This document shows, piece after piece, positions 1 to 9,260 of a DNA stretch of 64,000 nucleotides. Source of the stretch: CBDBKE01 sp965218055 (GTDB lineage Bacteria; Acidobacteriota; Terriglobia; JAJPHL01; JAPKYU01); the NCBI GenBank assembly GCA_965218055.1, contig CBDCKA010000002.1, forward strand, positions 186,001-250,000. Reading direction: 5' to 3'. The notes under the pieces were generated by a model, which worked only from the letters and a program-made list of their open reading frames with translations, searched no databases and had not been told where the DNA came from. Every line of letters starts with the position of its first letter. Position 1 is the stretch's first letter. Position numbers and translations under genes: made by a program.

Positions 1-2
1 CC

Positions 3-218
3 ACGTCGAGCCCCGAAGACGCCCCGCGTGGCATGGAGTTTCTTTACAGCCTAAACCGCCTGAACGTGGCCACGTCGCGCGCCCGGTGTGCGGCTATCCT
101 TGTTGCCAGCCCGCGTCTATTCGAGCCAGAGTGCCACACGCCGAGGCAGATAAAGCTGGCGAACGCGTTGTGTCGCTATCGGAAACTCGCACGTGTTGTG
201 AGTTCAACCGCGAGTTGA
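3..218 (+). CDS. C-terminal end of an SF1 helicase/RecB-like nuclease (5' end outside window)
   Basis: The open frame enters from the window edge and ends at TGA 216-218. The peptide contains RGMEFLYSLNRLNVATSRAR, the motif VI region of DNA2/NAM7-type superfamily 1 helicases. The SRAR arginine contacts ATP in that family. Such tails occur in long proteins that fuse a RecB-like nuclease to an SF1 helicase (TM0106-like). Only about 71 residues are visible, so the nuclease part is inferred from family knowledge. The ATG at 33 is internal, not a start. It points the same way as the DUF262 gene 36 bp downstream. Confidence 0.7.
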   Translation, partial: TSSPEDAPRGMEFLYSLNRLNVATSRARCAAILVASPRLFEPECHTPRQIKLANALCRYRKLARVVSSTAS

Positions 219-254
219 TTACGACTCGGCAACCCACTTCCGAGGCACACCCTC

Positions 255-2030
255 ATGTATCAGACTGGCGGCACGATCAAGGAGACGCTTCGGTCGGTCC
301 AGAACAGTACATACGTACTTCCTGCGATCCAACGTGAGTTCGTCTGGAAGCCCGAACAGATCGCCCGGCTTTTCGACAGCCTGATGCAGGGGTACCCGTT
401 CGGAACGTTTCTGTACTGGAAAGTCGAGAAGGCCAACAGCAGTCGCTACAAGTTCTATGGCTTTGTGTGCAACTACCATGAACGGGATAGCCCGCACTGC
501 CCTCCACTTCCGATATTTCACGACAACGACTTGACCGCAGTCCTCGACGGGCAGCAGCGACTCACCGCGTTGAACATCGGACTCTGCGGTTCGATGGCGT
601 GGCGACTTCCCTATAGGTGGAAGAACAACCCTACTGCCTACCCAGTACGACACCTATACCTCGACCTATTGGCGGATCGCCGCGACAGCTCCGAGAGCGG
701 TGAAATCTACCGATTCGAGTTCCTGACCGAGGAGAGTGCCGCTTCAGACGATCCCAAGGAGTGCTGGTTCAGGGTAAGCGACATCCTCGGGATGCAAAGC
801 GGGCCTGAGATATTGGCGTGGCTAAACGCACGGCTGCCACAGGACGAGACAACGCAGGCATTCACCACTCTTGATCAGCTGTACCAGGTCGTCCACAACA
901 AGATTTTCATTTCGTTCTATGAAGAGAAGAGCCAAGACCTAGAGAAGGTGCTCAATATCTTCATTCGCATGAATAGTGGCGGCACCGTCCTTTCCTATTC
1001 TGATCTGCTGCTGTCAATTGCCGTCGCTCAGTGGACCGGGGACGCACGGGCTGAAATTCATACCCTCGTCGATGAACTCAATGCGACCGGCGACGGCTTC
1101 AACTTCTCCAAAGACCTGGTCCTGAAAGCGGGGTTGATGATCGCTGAGATCGGGAACGTGGGGTTTAAGGTCGAAAACTTCAACCGAGAAAACATGGGGA
1201 TTCTCGAGAGGCGCTGGCCTGACGTGAAGAACTCACTGAAGGTGACCGTACAACTGTTGGCGAGTTATGGCTTCAACGAGAAGACCCTGCGCGCCGACAG
1301 CGCCATCCTGCCCCTCGCCTATTACGCGTGTCATCGGAAGCTCGACAGCACATACATCACAAAGCGCAGCTGCGCCTCGGACCGCGTGGCAGTCCGCACT
1401 TGGCTGATGCGCAGCTTCCTGAAGGCCTCAGGCATCTGGGGAAGCGGCCTCGACACTCTGCTGACAGCTCTTCGAGAGACCATCAAAGAGCATGGTTCCG
1501 ATGGCTTCCCGACGGACCCGCTGCAAGTCCTTATGGGCCGTCGTGGCAAGTCACTCCTATTTAGCGACGAGGAGGTCAGCGAGCTTGTTGAGATGCAGTA
1601 CGGCGACAAGAGACTGTTCGCCATGCTCGCCTTGCTATTCCCGTTTGTGGATGTCAGGAATCACTTCCACATCGACCACGTCTTCCCAAAGTCCAGGTTT
1701 ACAACGCAAAGACTGAAGCAGGCTGGCGTTCCAGACGAGGACATTGACGACTTCCAGGAAATGGTCAATGGCCTGCCGAACCTTCAGTTGCTTGAGGGAT
1801 CGGAGAACATTGAGAAGCTGGCGGCGATGCCCGCTGACTGGGTGAAGAGAGCCTTCCCAAACCCCAATGACGAGTCGAACAAGACGAACTACTGCAAGAA
1901 TCACCTGCTCGGCAAGGTTCCTGAGTCCCTCACAGAATTCAGGACGTTCTACGCAACCCGTCGTGAAGCGCTCCAATCACGCATCTTTGATATGGTCGCT
2001 GCAAAGGAGTCCGATGCAAACCTGGGATAG
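255..2030 (+). CDS. DUF262/DUF1524-type (GmrSD-like) putative DNA restriction protein
   Basis: A 591-residue protein. The N-terminal DUF262 domain shows the family's nucleotide-binding/hydrolysis motif DGQQRLTAL near residue 97. The C-terminal part has an HNH-like HIDHVFPKS motif near residue 471, followed by NLQLLEG, as in DUF1524 nuclease domains. This pairing is that of GmrSD type IV restriction enzymes, which cleave modified (for example glucosylated hydroxymethyl-cytosine) phage DNA, here in one chain. The start at 255 puts DUF262 right at the N-terminus (RSVQNSTYVLPAIQREFVW). It stands alone before insertion-sequence debris and lies in a defence-gene neighbourhood. The modified base recognised, if any, cannot be read from sequence. 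Confidence 0.8.
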   Translation: MYQTGGTIKETLRSVQNSTYVLPAIQREFVWKPEQIARLFDSLMQGYPFGTFLYWKVEKANSSRYKFYGFVCNYHERDSPHCPPLPIFHDNDLTAVLDGQQRLTALNIGLCGSMAWRLPYRWKNNPTAYPVRHLYLDLLADRRDSSESGEIYRFEFLTEESAASDDPKECWFRVSDILGMQSGPEILAWLNARLPQDETTQAFTTLDQLYQVVHNKIFISFYEEKSQDLEKVLNIFIRMNSGGTVLSYSDLLLSIAVAQWTGDARAEIHTLVDELNATGDGFNFSKDLVLKAGLMIAEIGNVGFKVENFNRENMGILERRWPDVKNSLKVTVQLLASYGFNEKTLRADSAILPLAYYACHRKLDSTYITKRSCASDRVAVRTWLMRSFLKASGIWGSGLDTLLTALRETIKEHGSDGFPTDPLQVLMGRRGKSLLFSDEEVSELVEMQYGDKRLFAMLALLFPFVDVRNHFHIDHVFPKSRFTTQRLKQAGVPDEDIDDFQEMVNGLPNLQLLEGSENIEKLAAMPADWVKRAFPNPNDESNKTNYCKNHLLGKVPESLTEFRTFYATRREALQSRIFDMVAAKESDANLG

Positions 2031-2218
2031 GCGGAATAGGCAATGCCGCGCGCCATTGGAGGGGGCCGACGAAGGCGGAGACCGCAGCTAGGCCGAGTGC
2101 TCTTGAAAAGTGCTTTGAGCTGACGACGAAGTGACCAGACCGATTTTTTGTACAAGTCGTTGTGAGAGAGTTTACATCACAACCTGGGGCTGTGAAACTG
2201 GGTTCCGGACAGGGGTAT

Positions 2219-3615
2219 AGAGCCTGTGTGGAAACTCGGTTTAGCTGGCTGGAAATCAAAAGAGATCATGATCCGCTCCAGAATTCTGGTGTTTCGATCT
2301 TCGCCGAGTCGCCGGTCCGGGAGTCTGCCGAACTAGCCTTCCTGATCCAGCTTCGGTTTGTTGCGCCACAGGCGGGTGAGGTTGAAGGCCGTTGCGGCCA
2401 GTGCGAACTCCACCGCGACCTTCCCCAGGCCCCGCCGCCGGAACTGCCGCATTCCACGCTGTTCTTTCAAAACCTCGATCACTGGTTCCACGATCGCCTT
2501 GCGCCGCTGATAAACCGCCCGGCCGGCCGGGTCGCGCAGCTTGCGTCGCATTCGCCGGTGTTCCGGATGCCGTACAGCAGGTGCTCCGGGCGCGCGTTGG
2601 CCTCGGTTCAGTTCCCGCGCCAAGTTCGAGTCGGGTACATAGACGTCCAGGCCACGCTGGGCCAGTTCCACGATGGTCTCCAAGCAAAAGAAGCCGCTGT
2701 CGGCGCTGACCTTCTGCGGGCGTTCCCGGCAGCGTCGCTCGACCGTCTCCACCAGAGGGACCAGCGTCGCGTTGTCGGTGGCGTTTTGCCCCACGCGCTG
2801 CTCGACAATCAGATGATCTTCGCTGACCGCCACCTCCGCCGTGTAACCCAGCGTGAATCCCTTGCGGTCGCGCAACAACCGGCTGTCGGGATCGGTTTCC
2901 GAACGCCGCTTCAGCCCGCTTTTACGCAACCGCTCCAGGCATCGCGGGATTTCTTCCAGCCGCTTCTCCAGCGCTGCCATCTGCTTGCCGCTCAGTTGCT
3001 GGCCAGCCGCTTCCTCGCAGGACTGCGCGTCACATTGTTTCTGCCAGCGACGAATCTGCCGCCGAATTTTGGCTCGCTCTGCCCGCAACTTGGCCACCGT
3101 CTCCACCCGGTCCCGCGAGGCGTTGGCCGCCACCCGCGTCGAGTCCATGGCCACCGTGTCCCAGCCGCCCCATTCCCAGCGACCGCGCCAACTCCACCAC
3201 CTGTGTGAACAGATCGTTCAGGGCACGGGCGTGCCGCGTCCGAAACTGGTTCAGCGTCCAAAAGTCCGGCCCCGCTCCGGCCGCCAGATAACGGAACGCC
3301 AGGTCCTCCCGCACCCGCTGTTCCAGACGGCGGGCCGAGGTCACGTCCAGCGCGTAGGCATACAGCCACACCTTCAGCAACAGCGCCCGATGATAGGCCG
3401 GGCGGCCTTCTTCCACCTAGCCCTGCTCAAACGCACTCAGTTACAGCCGCTCCACGACTTGCTGCACAAAAAAACAGATGTGATCTTCTCCCAGCACCTC
3501 CCGCACGCTGGGCGGCAGCAGACACGCTTGCTCCGGGTTGTAGGTCAAGAATTTCATCGCGCCTCCTTAAGGCGCATTATACGTGACTCGCAAAAGCGGT
3601 TTTCACACAGACTCT
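2219..3615 (-). mobile_element. IS1182-family insertion sequence (inactive)
   Basis: Imperfect terminal inverted repeats: plus-strand 2219 reads AGAGCCTGTGTGGAAA, and minus-strand 3615 reads AGAGTCTGTGTGAAAA. The roughly 1.4-kb interior encodes one transposase on the minus strand, ruined by two stops and a frameshift. A second, truncated copy at 30172-30756 differs at only a handful of positions in the shared stretch. Family assignment comes from the transposase sequence. Confidence 0.75.
2333..3557 (-). pseudogene. IS1182-family DDE transposase, broken
   Basis: The reading frame starts at ATG 3555-3557 behind an ideal TTAAGGAGG ribosome site and opens MKFLTYNPEQACLLPPSVRE. It then meets two in-frame stops (near 3442 and 3418), where relatives have sense codons. 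It goes on as VEEGRPAYHRALLLKVWLYA and shifts frame near 3160, just before AMDSTRVAANAS. The rest (VETVAKLRAE to LTRLWRNKPK) is the DDE domain typical of IS1182 transposases. Three lesions make it non-functional. Confidence 0.8.
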
Positions 3616-4419
3616 TCAGGCCCCCGGCGCCGGGGGCCTATAACCCAGCGCAGCGTGCGGCCGCACCGTGTTGTACTGCTGCCGCCACTGCCCGATCACG
3701 ATCTGTGCCTCCTTTAGTGAGTAGAAGATCTCTCCGTTCAAGCATTCATCTCACAGCTTCCCATTGAAACTCTCACAGTATCCGTTCTCCCAAGGGCTGC
3801 CCGGTTCGATGTACAGCGTCGCGGTCCCTAGTTTCGCCAGCCACTGGCGCAGCTGTTGGGCAATGAACTCGGGCCCGTTATCAGAGCGAAGGTGCTCTGG
3901 AATGCCCTTCCACAGCATCACCTCCGACAACGTCTCGATGACCTCCTGGGTGCCCATCCTTCGCTCTACCCGGATCGCCAGGCATTCTCGCGTGTATTCA
4001 TCGATCAGCGTCAATAACCGCAACGTTTTCCCCTCATGCCTTCTGGCACTCACGAAGTCATAGCTCCAAACATGATTCGGTCGTTCCGGCCGCAGCCGCA
4101 CACAGGAACCGTCATTCAGCCACAATCGTCCCCGGGGTCTTTGCTTTTGCGGCACTTTCAGCCCCTCCCGCCGCCAGATCCGCTGCACCCGATCCTTGCC
4201 CACTGGCCCGCCTGCACCCCGCAGCAGTGCCGCGATCCTCCGGTAGCCGTAGCGCCCCTACTGCGTCGCCAGGGCAACGATCGCTCGGGTGAGGCCATCT
4301 TCGTCCAGCACAGGATCGTTGTGTCCCTCGCCATTTCCCCAGCAGCCGGCAGCCATGCCGTTCCGACAACCCGTGTTGCTCCCGCGCACGCTCTACCGCA
4401 CAACGCCGCCGCTCAGGGC
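3616..4419 (-). pseudogene. IS3-family transposase OrfB (integrase domain), broken
   Basis: The retroviral-integrase-type DDE core is clear. It includes WSYDFVSARR, LRSDNGPEF and SPWENGYCESFNGKL, holding the two aspartates and the glutamate. The frame has a TGA at 3751-3753 inside FNGKL*DE, a TAG near 4260 (upstream of GRYGYRRIAALL), and a frameshift near 4310. It ends at the true stop 3616-3618 after LGYRPPAPGA. A standard OrfB is about 280 residues, and the remains cover that length. It is inactive. Confidence 0.8.
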
Positions 4420-4698
4420 TTACAAGTTTCCCTGCGCCACATCCCGCAAAACCTGCTTCTCCAGGGAAAGCTCGGCCACCAACCGCTTCAGCCGAGAGTT
4501 CTCTTTCTCGAGTTCCTTCAGCCGCTTCGCTTGGTCTAGCTTCAGCCCGCCAAACTCCTTCCGCCAGCGATACTACGTCTGCACCGTGATCTGAGCATCC
4601 CGGCAGGCCTGCGGCGTGGTCTTCCCGTTCGCCATCTGCACCTCAATCTGCCGTAGGATCGTTACGATCTGCTCTGGTTTGTAATTCCCGGTTGGCAT
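4420..4698 (-). pseudogene. IS3-family OrfA (helix-turn-helix), broken
   Basis: Starts at ATG 4696-4698 with MPTGNYKPEQIVTILRQIEV, the usual helix-turn-helix opening of IS3 OrfA. A leucine-zipper stretch follows (KLDQAKRLKELEKENSRLKR). One TAG interrupts the frame after ITVQT, where relatives have a tyrosine. The frame stops at 4420-4422 after VAQGNL. Not listed as a single open frame because of the stop. Confidence 0.75.
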
Positions 4699-4765
4699 GA
4701 CCGGACTTCCTCCTCAAGTGGATTCTCTCTCTTTCCACTTGGTACAAAAAGGGCCGGTCAGGTCA

Positions 4766-5039
4766 AATCGATGTGACCTGCTCATCAGGGATACTTTTCT
4801 TTCGAGTTCACAACCTGATCAACTGCAGCACAGCTATACCGACCATAAGAGGGGCCGTATACGGGGAGAGAATATCCATCGATCGGGTGATGTATTCAAC
4901 ATCGTCGCTTGGCACTTCCGTTCCGCCGGAGACAATTGTTCTTCGCATCTGTCAACTCGTGTCGATCTAACGGAGAGGGACTCACCTACTACGGCTACTT
5001 CCGGCGCAATTCAAGTGAAGATCGGGATCGCGGTTCCAT
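4766..5039. other. Intergenic stretch with no recognised feature
   Basis: Lies between the IS3 end at 4765 and the stop of the peptidase gene at 5040. Short open frames here show no recognisable family, and no strong hairpin was seen. Confidence 0.5.
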
Positions 5040-5774
5040 TCAGTAACGCCAGTCTGCGTGAGCGAGCGGCGCACGGTTGAGTTCGTCCCGATGCATGCGC
5101 CACTGAGGCATGAGTCTGTCCATCAGATCCCGAAACCGGTCGTTGTGACTGCGCTCGATCAAGTGGACCATCTCATGCACTACGATATACTCAAGGCAGG
5201 ACGCCGGTTTCTTCACCAGCTCAAGATTCAGCCAGATTCGGCGGGCGGCCCTGTTACACGTCCCCCAGTGGGTCTTCATCTTCCTGATGTGAACCTCGGC
5301 GACCCACGCGCCGACCTTCGGTTCCCATTTTGCGAGAAGCGCCGGTAACCGGTCGCGGAGTTGACAGCGATACCATCGATAAAGTACAGCTTCCCGTTTG
5401 TCCCGGTCGGTACCTGGGCGAACGCTTAATGCCATCTTGGTGTTGTTAAGCAGACGAACGGTTGGTGAGTCTCCGCGCTCAGTTACATCGATCCGGTAAC
5501 GCCGCCCTTCAAAGTAATGGCTCTCGCCAGTCACGAACTCCCGCTGAGATTGGCGATCCTGTTGCTCGAATTCCGCCTGCCTCCGCCGAATCCATCCCAG
5601 GCGTGAAACGACGGCCAGCCGCACGGCGTCGTCATCCAGGCGCACCGGCGACGCCACCCGCACACGGCCGCTCGGCGGGTAGACGCCCACATGAAGGTTC
5701 TTGATATCCCTGCGGACGACCTCTACCGGTGTCCCTTGTACGTTGATGAGGTGTCCTTTCACCTTAATAGTCAC
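5040..5774 (-). CDS. YgjP/DUF45-like (M48-type) zinc metallopeptidase, last gene of the restriction operon
   Basis: A 244-residue protein with the zinc motif HEMVHLIERSHNDRF near residue 199 (HExxH plus a downstream histidine). Before it is the conserved WGTCNRAARRIWLNLEL segment typical of YgjP-like (DUF45) proteins. It starts at GTG 5772-5774, overlapping the end of hsdR by 11 bp, so the two are probably translationally coupled. YgjP-like proteins often sit at the end of type I restriction operons; their role there is unknown. One inference is turnover of the restriction subunit to protect host DNA. No signal peptide, so probably cytoplasmic. Confidence 0.8.
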   Translation of the reverse strand: MTIKVKGHLINVQGTPVEVVRRDIKNLHVGVYPPSGRVRVASPVRLDDDAVRLAVVSRLGWIRRRQAEFEQQDRQSQREFVTGESHYFEGRRYRIDVTERGDSPTVRLLNNTKMALSVRPGTDRDKREAVLYRWYRCQLRDRLPALLAKWEPKVGAWVAEVHIRKMKTHWGTCNRAARRIWLNLELVKKPASCLEYIVVHEMVHLIERSHNDRFRDLMDRLMPQWRMHRDELNRAPLAHADWRY

Positions 5775-8700
5775 TCTGTGCCTTCACGATCTCGAATATC
5801 TTGCTTACGACTCCCTCGTCACCGCCGAGCGTTGATTTGATGGCGTTGCGGACCTCGCGTTCTTTGAACCTGTTTCCCCGCCAGTCCGCTTTCTTCACAT
5901 CACAGATGGCGTGATCCAGGGCAAGTGCTGTCGCTTCCCTGACATCCGCGGCTGGATTGGCGCCGTAATGTGCTGCTGGCTCTCGCATCCCTGCCGGAAC
6001 CTGTGCGGCCTCCAAGTCCAAGTTGTCGAAAAGCGACCGCAGCGCGGCGCTGGTGATGCGCGGAGGATAGGACGCATGGGTCTCTGGGCTGCTGATCTTC
6101 CTGGCCAGCTCGACGAGCCTCACTAAGTGCTCCTTGTAGTCCATTGCCTCTCGCTTGCGCTGAAGGATCAGGGCGTCCAGCAGTTCTGACATCTTCTCGT
6201 AGTACTTGGGGTTGACCGCCATCTCGTCAATGATGAGCCGCCGGACGTTGTTCTCAATCGTTTCGGCCATCGCCTCTCGGTTCTTGCGGATGCCCTCGGG
6301 TAGCACATCGACGGCTGCGTCGCCGCGCTCGACAATCAGTTGCACGAGCGTCAGATCGTTAAAAGCTGAAAGCTCCTCGCTCTCCTCGGCCCGGATATAC
6401 GTGTCGAGCAGGTGCCGCATGGCCGGCTCGTACATCTTCATGTCCACGTAGTCGCCGCTGGCCAGCTTGACCTCCTGGCGTACCTTCTCATAGTAGTCCA
6501 CCTCGGCCTTGATCTCCCGCGCCTCGGCGTCGGAGTAACCGGCATCCTGCATCTCGTTGGCCAAGTTGGCGTAGGCCCGCAGGAACGCCGCGGCCAGCTT
6601 GTAGAGCGCCACGCGCTTTGGCTCATTGTTCTTGAGCTGTTGGGCGTTGCCGTTCTCGGCGGCGCAGAAGAAGCGCAAATAGGCTGCGGTGTCGCGCGGC
6701 GGTTCGACCGGCTCGCACAGTGTCTTGACCGCCTCGCGTGCGTCCTCTAGCCGATCCCGTCCCTGCTGCAGTCGATCCTTGAGCAACCCCCTCACGTCGT
6801 CTTTGTCGTAGCCGCCGAAGGCTTCTCCGGTGTAGTCCTTGATGGACTGCTCCAACGACCGAAACAGGTCCTTGTAGTCGATGATGTAGCCGTATTCCTT
6901 GTCCTCTCCGTCGCGCCGGTTGACACGGCAGATTGCCTGGAACAGGCCGTGGTCCTGCATCTGCTTGTCGATGTAGAGATAGGTCGCCGGCGGCGCGTCA
7001 AAGCCGGTCAGCAGCTTGTCCACGACGACCAGGAGCTTCATCTGCCCTGGCTCGTCGATGAAGCGCTTCTTCACCTCCTGTTCGAATCGCTCGACTTTGT
7101 ACATCGCCGTGTCTTCCGGCTCGTTGAAGTGTTCCCCCAGCATCTTTCGGTAGATACCGTACTGGCGCAGCTTCTCGGTGAGCCCCTCGCCGGTCTCCTC
7201 TCCCTTGATGTCCGCCGGTGCCGGCTTGTAGGAGGTGACGATGGCGCACTTGCCCGCCAGGTCGGTCTGCTGAAACATCTCGAAGACGCGGCACGCCGAG
7301 TAGATGCTGCCGGAGACGAGCATCGCGTTGCCGCGGCCGCTCTTCAGCCGGTCGCGCGTCTCCATGTCGATCAGGATGTCGGCGACGATCTTCTCCAGCC
7401 GGTCTTGTGCACTCAGCACCTTCCGCATCGTGCCCCAGCGCTGCTTGAGCTGGGCCTTCGCTACGTCGGTCAGTCCCCGGGTCTTGAGCTCGAACCACCG
7501 ATCGATTTTCGCCTGGGAGGTGATGTTCTGGTCGATGTTACGCGCCTCGTAGCGCAGATCCAGCACCACGCCGTCGCCCACCGCCTCGTCGTACTTGTAG
7601 GTGTGGATATACGGTCCGAAGGTCTCGATGCTCCGCTGCTTGTCGTCCTTGAGCAGCGGCGTCCCCGTGAAGCCGATCAGCATGGCCCCCGGCAGCAGTT
7701 CCTTCATTGCCTTGTGGAGCTTTCCGGACTGGGTGCGGTGGCACTCGTCTACGAAGACAAAGATATCGCCCTTGGCGTGGAACCCTTTGGGTAGACTCTT
7801 CTTGATCTCCTCGACGTAGGTTTCGATATCCTTGTCGCTGATCTCGTCGGACACGCCGAACTTGTGGATCAGCGAGCCGATCAGCCACTGGTCACTGGCG
7901 TTGAGCACGCGCACCAGATCGGCGCCGCTCTTCGTTCGATAGATATCCTCGCTGACGCCCTTAAAAACCTTCTCGATCTGCTCGTCCAGCTCGGTCCGGT
8001 CGGTGATGATCAGCACCCGCCCGTCGGTCACGTGCTCGCGGATCCATTTCGCCAGCCAGACCATGGTCAGGCTCTTCCCGCTGCCCTGGGTGTGCCAGAT
8101 GATGCCGCCCTCACGGCGTTTCACTCGCGCCTGCGCCGCCTGCACGCCAAAGTATTGGTTGTGGCGGCAGATCGTCTTGACGCCCGCGTCGAAGACGATG
8201 AAGTCGTGCACGATCTCGAGTAACCGCTCCTTGCCGCAGAGTTGGCTCAGTTCCCGGAGCAGCGGGTTCTCTCCGGCGGCCGGGTGGACCTCGGCTTCCT
8301 TCCAGCGCAGCCAGTACTTCTCCTGTGTCTTGATCACGCCGTAGCGCAGGCCCTCGGTGTCGTTGCCCGCCATCACGAGCTGCACGGTGGCGAAGAACGG
8401 CTGGATGAACTCCTTCTTCTGGCTGTCGAGGTTTTGGCGGATGCCCACGGTCACCGACACCGTGGAGCGCTTCAACTCCAGCACGCCCAGAGCGATCCCG
8501 TTGACGTAGAGCACGAGGTCCGGCCGCTTGGTGTTCTTCCCGGCAACCGTCACCTCCTCGGCGATGGCAAAGTCGTTGTTATCGGGGTTTTTCCAGTCGA
8601 TCAGCCAAATGGTGATGTTTTGCTCGCCTACGTCCGGCTGGACCTTCACGCCATAGCGCAGCAGGCCGTAAACCTCTCGGTTGGCGTCGTAGAGTGTCTT

Positions 8701-8925
8701 GCTGCCGCCGTGCGCGACCGCCTTGCTCAGCTTGCGCAGCGCCTTAGTGATGATCTTGTCGTCGTGACCCTGGCGCTTGAGCCAGTCGGTGAGCAGCACC
8801 TCCTCGACGTTACTGTTGTCGGCGCGGTCCTTCCAGTGGCCCAGGTAGGCGTAGTTCAGCGCGTCCTGGAAGAACGCAACCACGCGCTGCTGAGTAAGGA
8901 TCTCCCGCTGGCCGACTGTGCTCAT
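5764..8925 (-). CDS. hsdR: Type I restriction enzyme, R (endonuclease/translocase) subunit
   Basis: A 1053-residue protein of normal HsdR length. The PD-(D/E)xK nuclease core is visible near residues 137-152 (RPDLVLYVNG ... VLELK). The SF2 translocase follows: Walker A HTQGSGKS near 280, DECH box (VDECHRT) near 393, and FTGTPL after it. The C-terminal helical region binds the methylase core in known enzymes. HsdR uses ATP to pull DNA and cuts far from unmethylated sites. Its ATG overlaps the stop of the upstream winged-helix gene (ATGA, 8922-8925), and its own end overlaps the peptidase gene. All key motifs are intact, so it should be functional. Confidence 0.95.
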   Translation of the reverse strand: MSTVGQREILTQQRVVAFFQDALNYAYLGHWKDRADNSNVEEVLLTDWLKRQGHDDKIITKALRKLSKAVAHGGSKTLYDANREVYGLLRYGVKVQPDVGEQNITIWLIDWKNPDNNDFAIAEEVTVAGKNTKRPDLVLYVNGIALGVLELKRSTVSVTVGIRQNLDSQKKEFIQPFFATVQLVMAGNDTEGLRYGVIKTQEKYWLRWKEAEVHPAAGENPLLRELSQLCGKERLLEIVHDFIVFDAGVKTICRHNQYFGVQAAQARVKRREGGIIWHTQGSGKSLTMVWLAKWIREHVTDGRVLIITDRTELDEQIEKVFKGVSEDIYRTKSGADLVRVLNASDQWLIGSLIHKFGVSDEISDKDIETYVEEIKKSLPKGFHAKGDIFVFVDECHRTQSGKLHKAMKELLPGAMLIGFTGTPLLKDDKQRSIETFGPYIHTYKYDEAVGDGVVLDLRYEARNIDQNITSQAKIDRWFELKTRGLTDVAKAQLKQRWGTMRKVLSAQDRLEKIVADILIDMETRDRLKSGRGNAMLVSGSIYSACRVFEMFQQTDLAGKCAIVTSYKPAPADIKGEETGEGLTEKLRQYGIYRKMLGEHFNEPEDTAMYKVERFEQEVKKRFIDEPGQMKLLVVVDKLLTGFDAPPATYLYIDKQMQDHGLFQAICRVNRRDGEDKEYGYIIDYKDLFRSLEQSIKDYTGEAFGGYDKDDVRGLLKDRLQQGRDRLEDAREAVKTLCEPVEPPRDTAAYLRFFCAAENGNAQQLKNNEPKRVALYKLAAAFLRAYANLANEMQDAGYSDAEAREIKAEVDYYEKVRQEVKLASGDYVDMKMYEPAMRHLLDTYIRAEESEELSAFNDLTLVQLIVERGDAAVDVLPEGIRKNREAMAETIENNVRRLIIDEMAVNPKYYEKMSELLDALILQRKREAMDYKEHLVRLVELARKISSPETHASYPPRITSAALRSLFDNLDLEAAQVPAGMREPAAHYGANPAADVREATALALDHAICDVKKADWRGNRFKEREVRNAIKSTLGGDEGVVSKIFEIVKAQSDY

Positions 8926-9242
8926 GGCGCCGCACTCCCCGGCTTCAGGCTTGCGACGGCGACCCGCCCCTTGGCCGTCAGCCGGTACTTCTGCAGTCGG
9001 CTGCGATGCTTATCAGGCAACGTGTACTCGATCATTCGGTCAGCCATAAGCAGCCGGACGACCTTGTTGAGTTGGCCGGAAATTTCTTTCTGTCCCAAGT
9101 TCTTCGACAGCTCGGCCTTCGACATTGGCCTGCCAGCCAGCAGGCTGAGCATCTTCGCCTCTAGCGACTCTGGCTGCAACTCTTGATCCGTGGGTTCTCC
9201 CCGCCAGATCTTCGTGACAAACACATCCAAAGCTGCGGGCAA
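8922..9242 (-). CDS. Small winged-helix protein inside the type I restriction operon
   Basis: A 106-residue frame whose centre (MSKAELSKNLGQKEISGQLN, then a helix and a strand pair ending YRLTAKGR) looks like a winged helix-turn-helix. It resembles C-terminal domains of Fic or AlbA/RecG-like regulators, so it may be a remnant or a stand-alone version. The start is uncertain: the frame allows TTG 9242 or an internal GTG near 9224, and there is no ATG upstream of the domain. It lies between the DUF1828 gene (19 bp upstream) and hsdR (4-bp overlap), so it is co-transcribed. A regulatory role on hsdR is a guess from position. Confidence 0.6.
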   Translation of the reverse strand: MPAALDVFVTKIWRGEPTDQELQPESLEAKMLSLLAGRPMSKAELSKNLGQKEISGQLNKVVRLLMADRMIEYTLPDKHRSRLQKYRLTAKGRVAVASLKPGSAAP

Positions 9243-9260
9243 ACACCCCGATCTGGTGTC

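Larger units (their letters stand above)
2132..4765 (-). mobile_element. Dead IS3-family element split by an inserted IS1182-family element
   Basis: One terminal repeat lies at 2132-2153 (TGACCAGACCGATTTTTTGTAC). The opposite end at 4741-4765 reads, on the minus strand, TGACCTGACCGG then CCCTTTTTGTACC. The element runs on the minus strand: orfA starts at 4698 and orfB's true stop is 3616-3618. The IS1182-like element begins at the next base (3615) and runs to 2219, leaving an 87-bp IS3 tail at 2132-2218. No clear target duplication flanks the ends. The same tail-plus-IS1182 arrangement recurs at 30084. Confidence 0.75.

Noticed and set aside
2162..3208. 348-residue plus-strand frame across the IS1182 element
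   Set aside because: The transposase is on the minus strand; this is its mirror.
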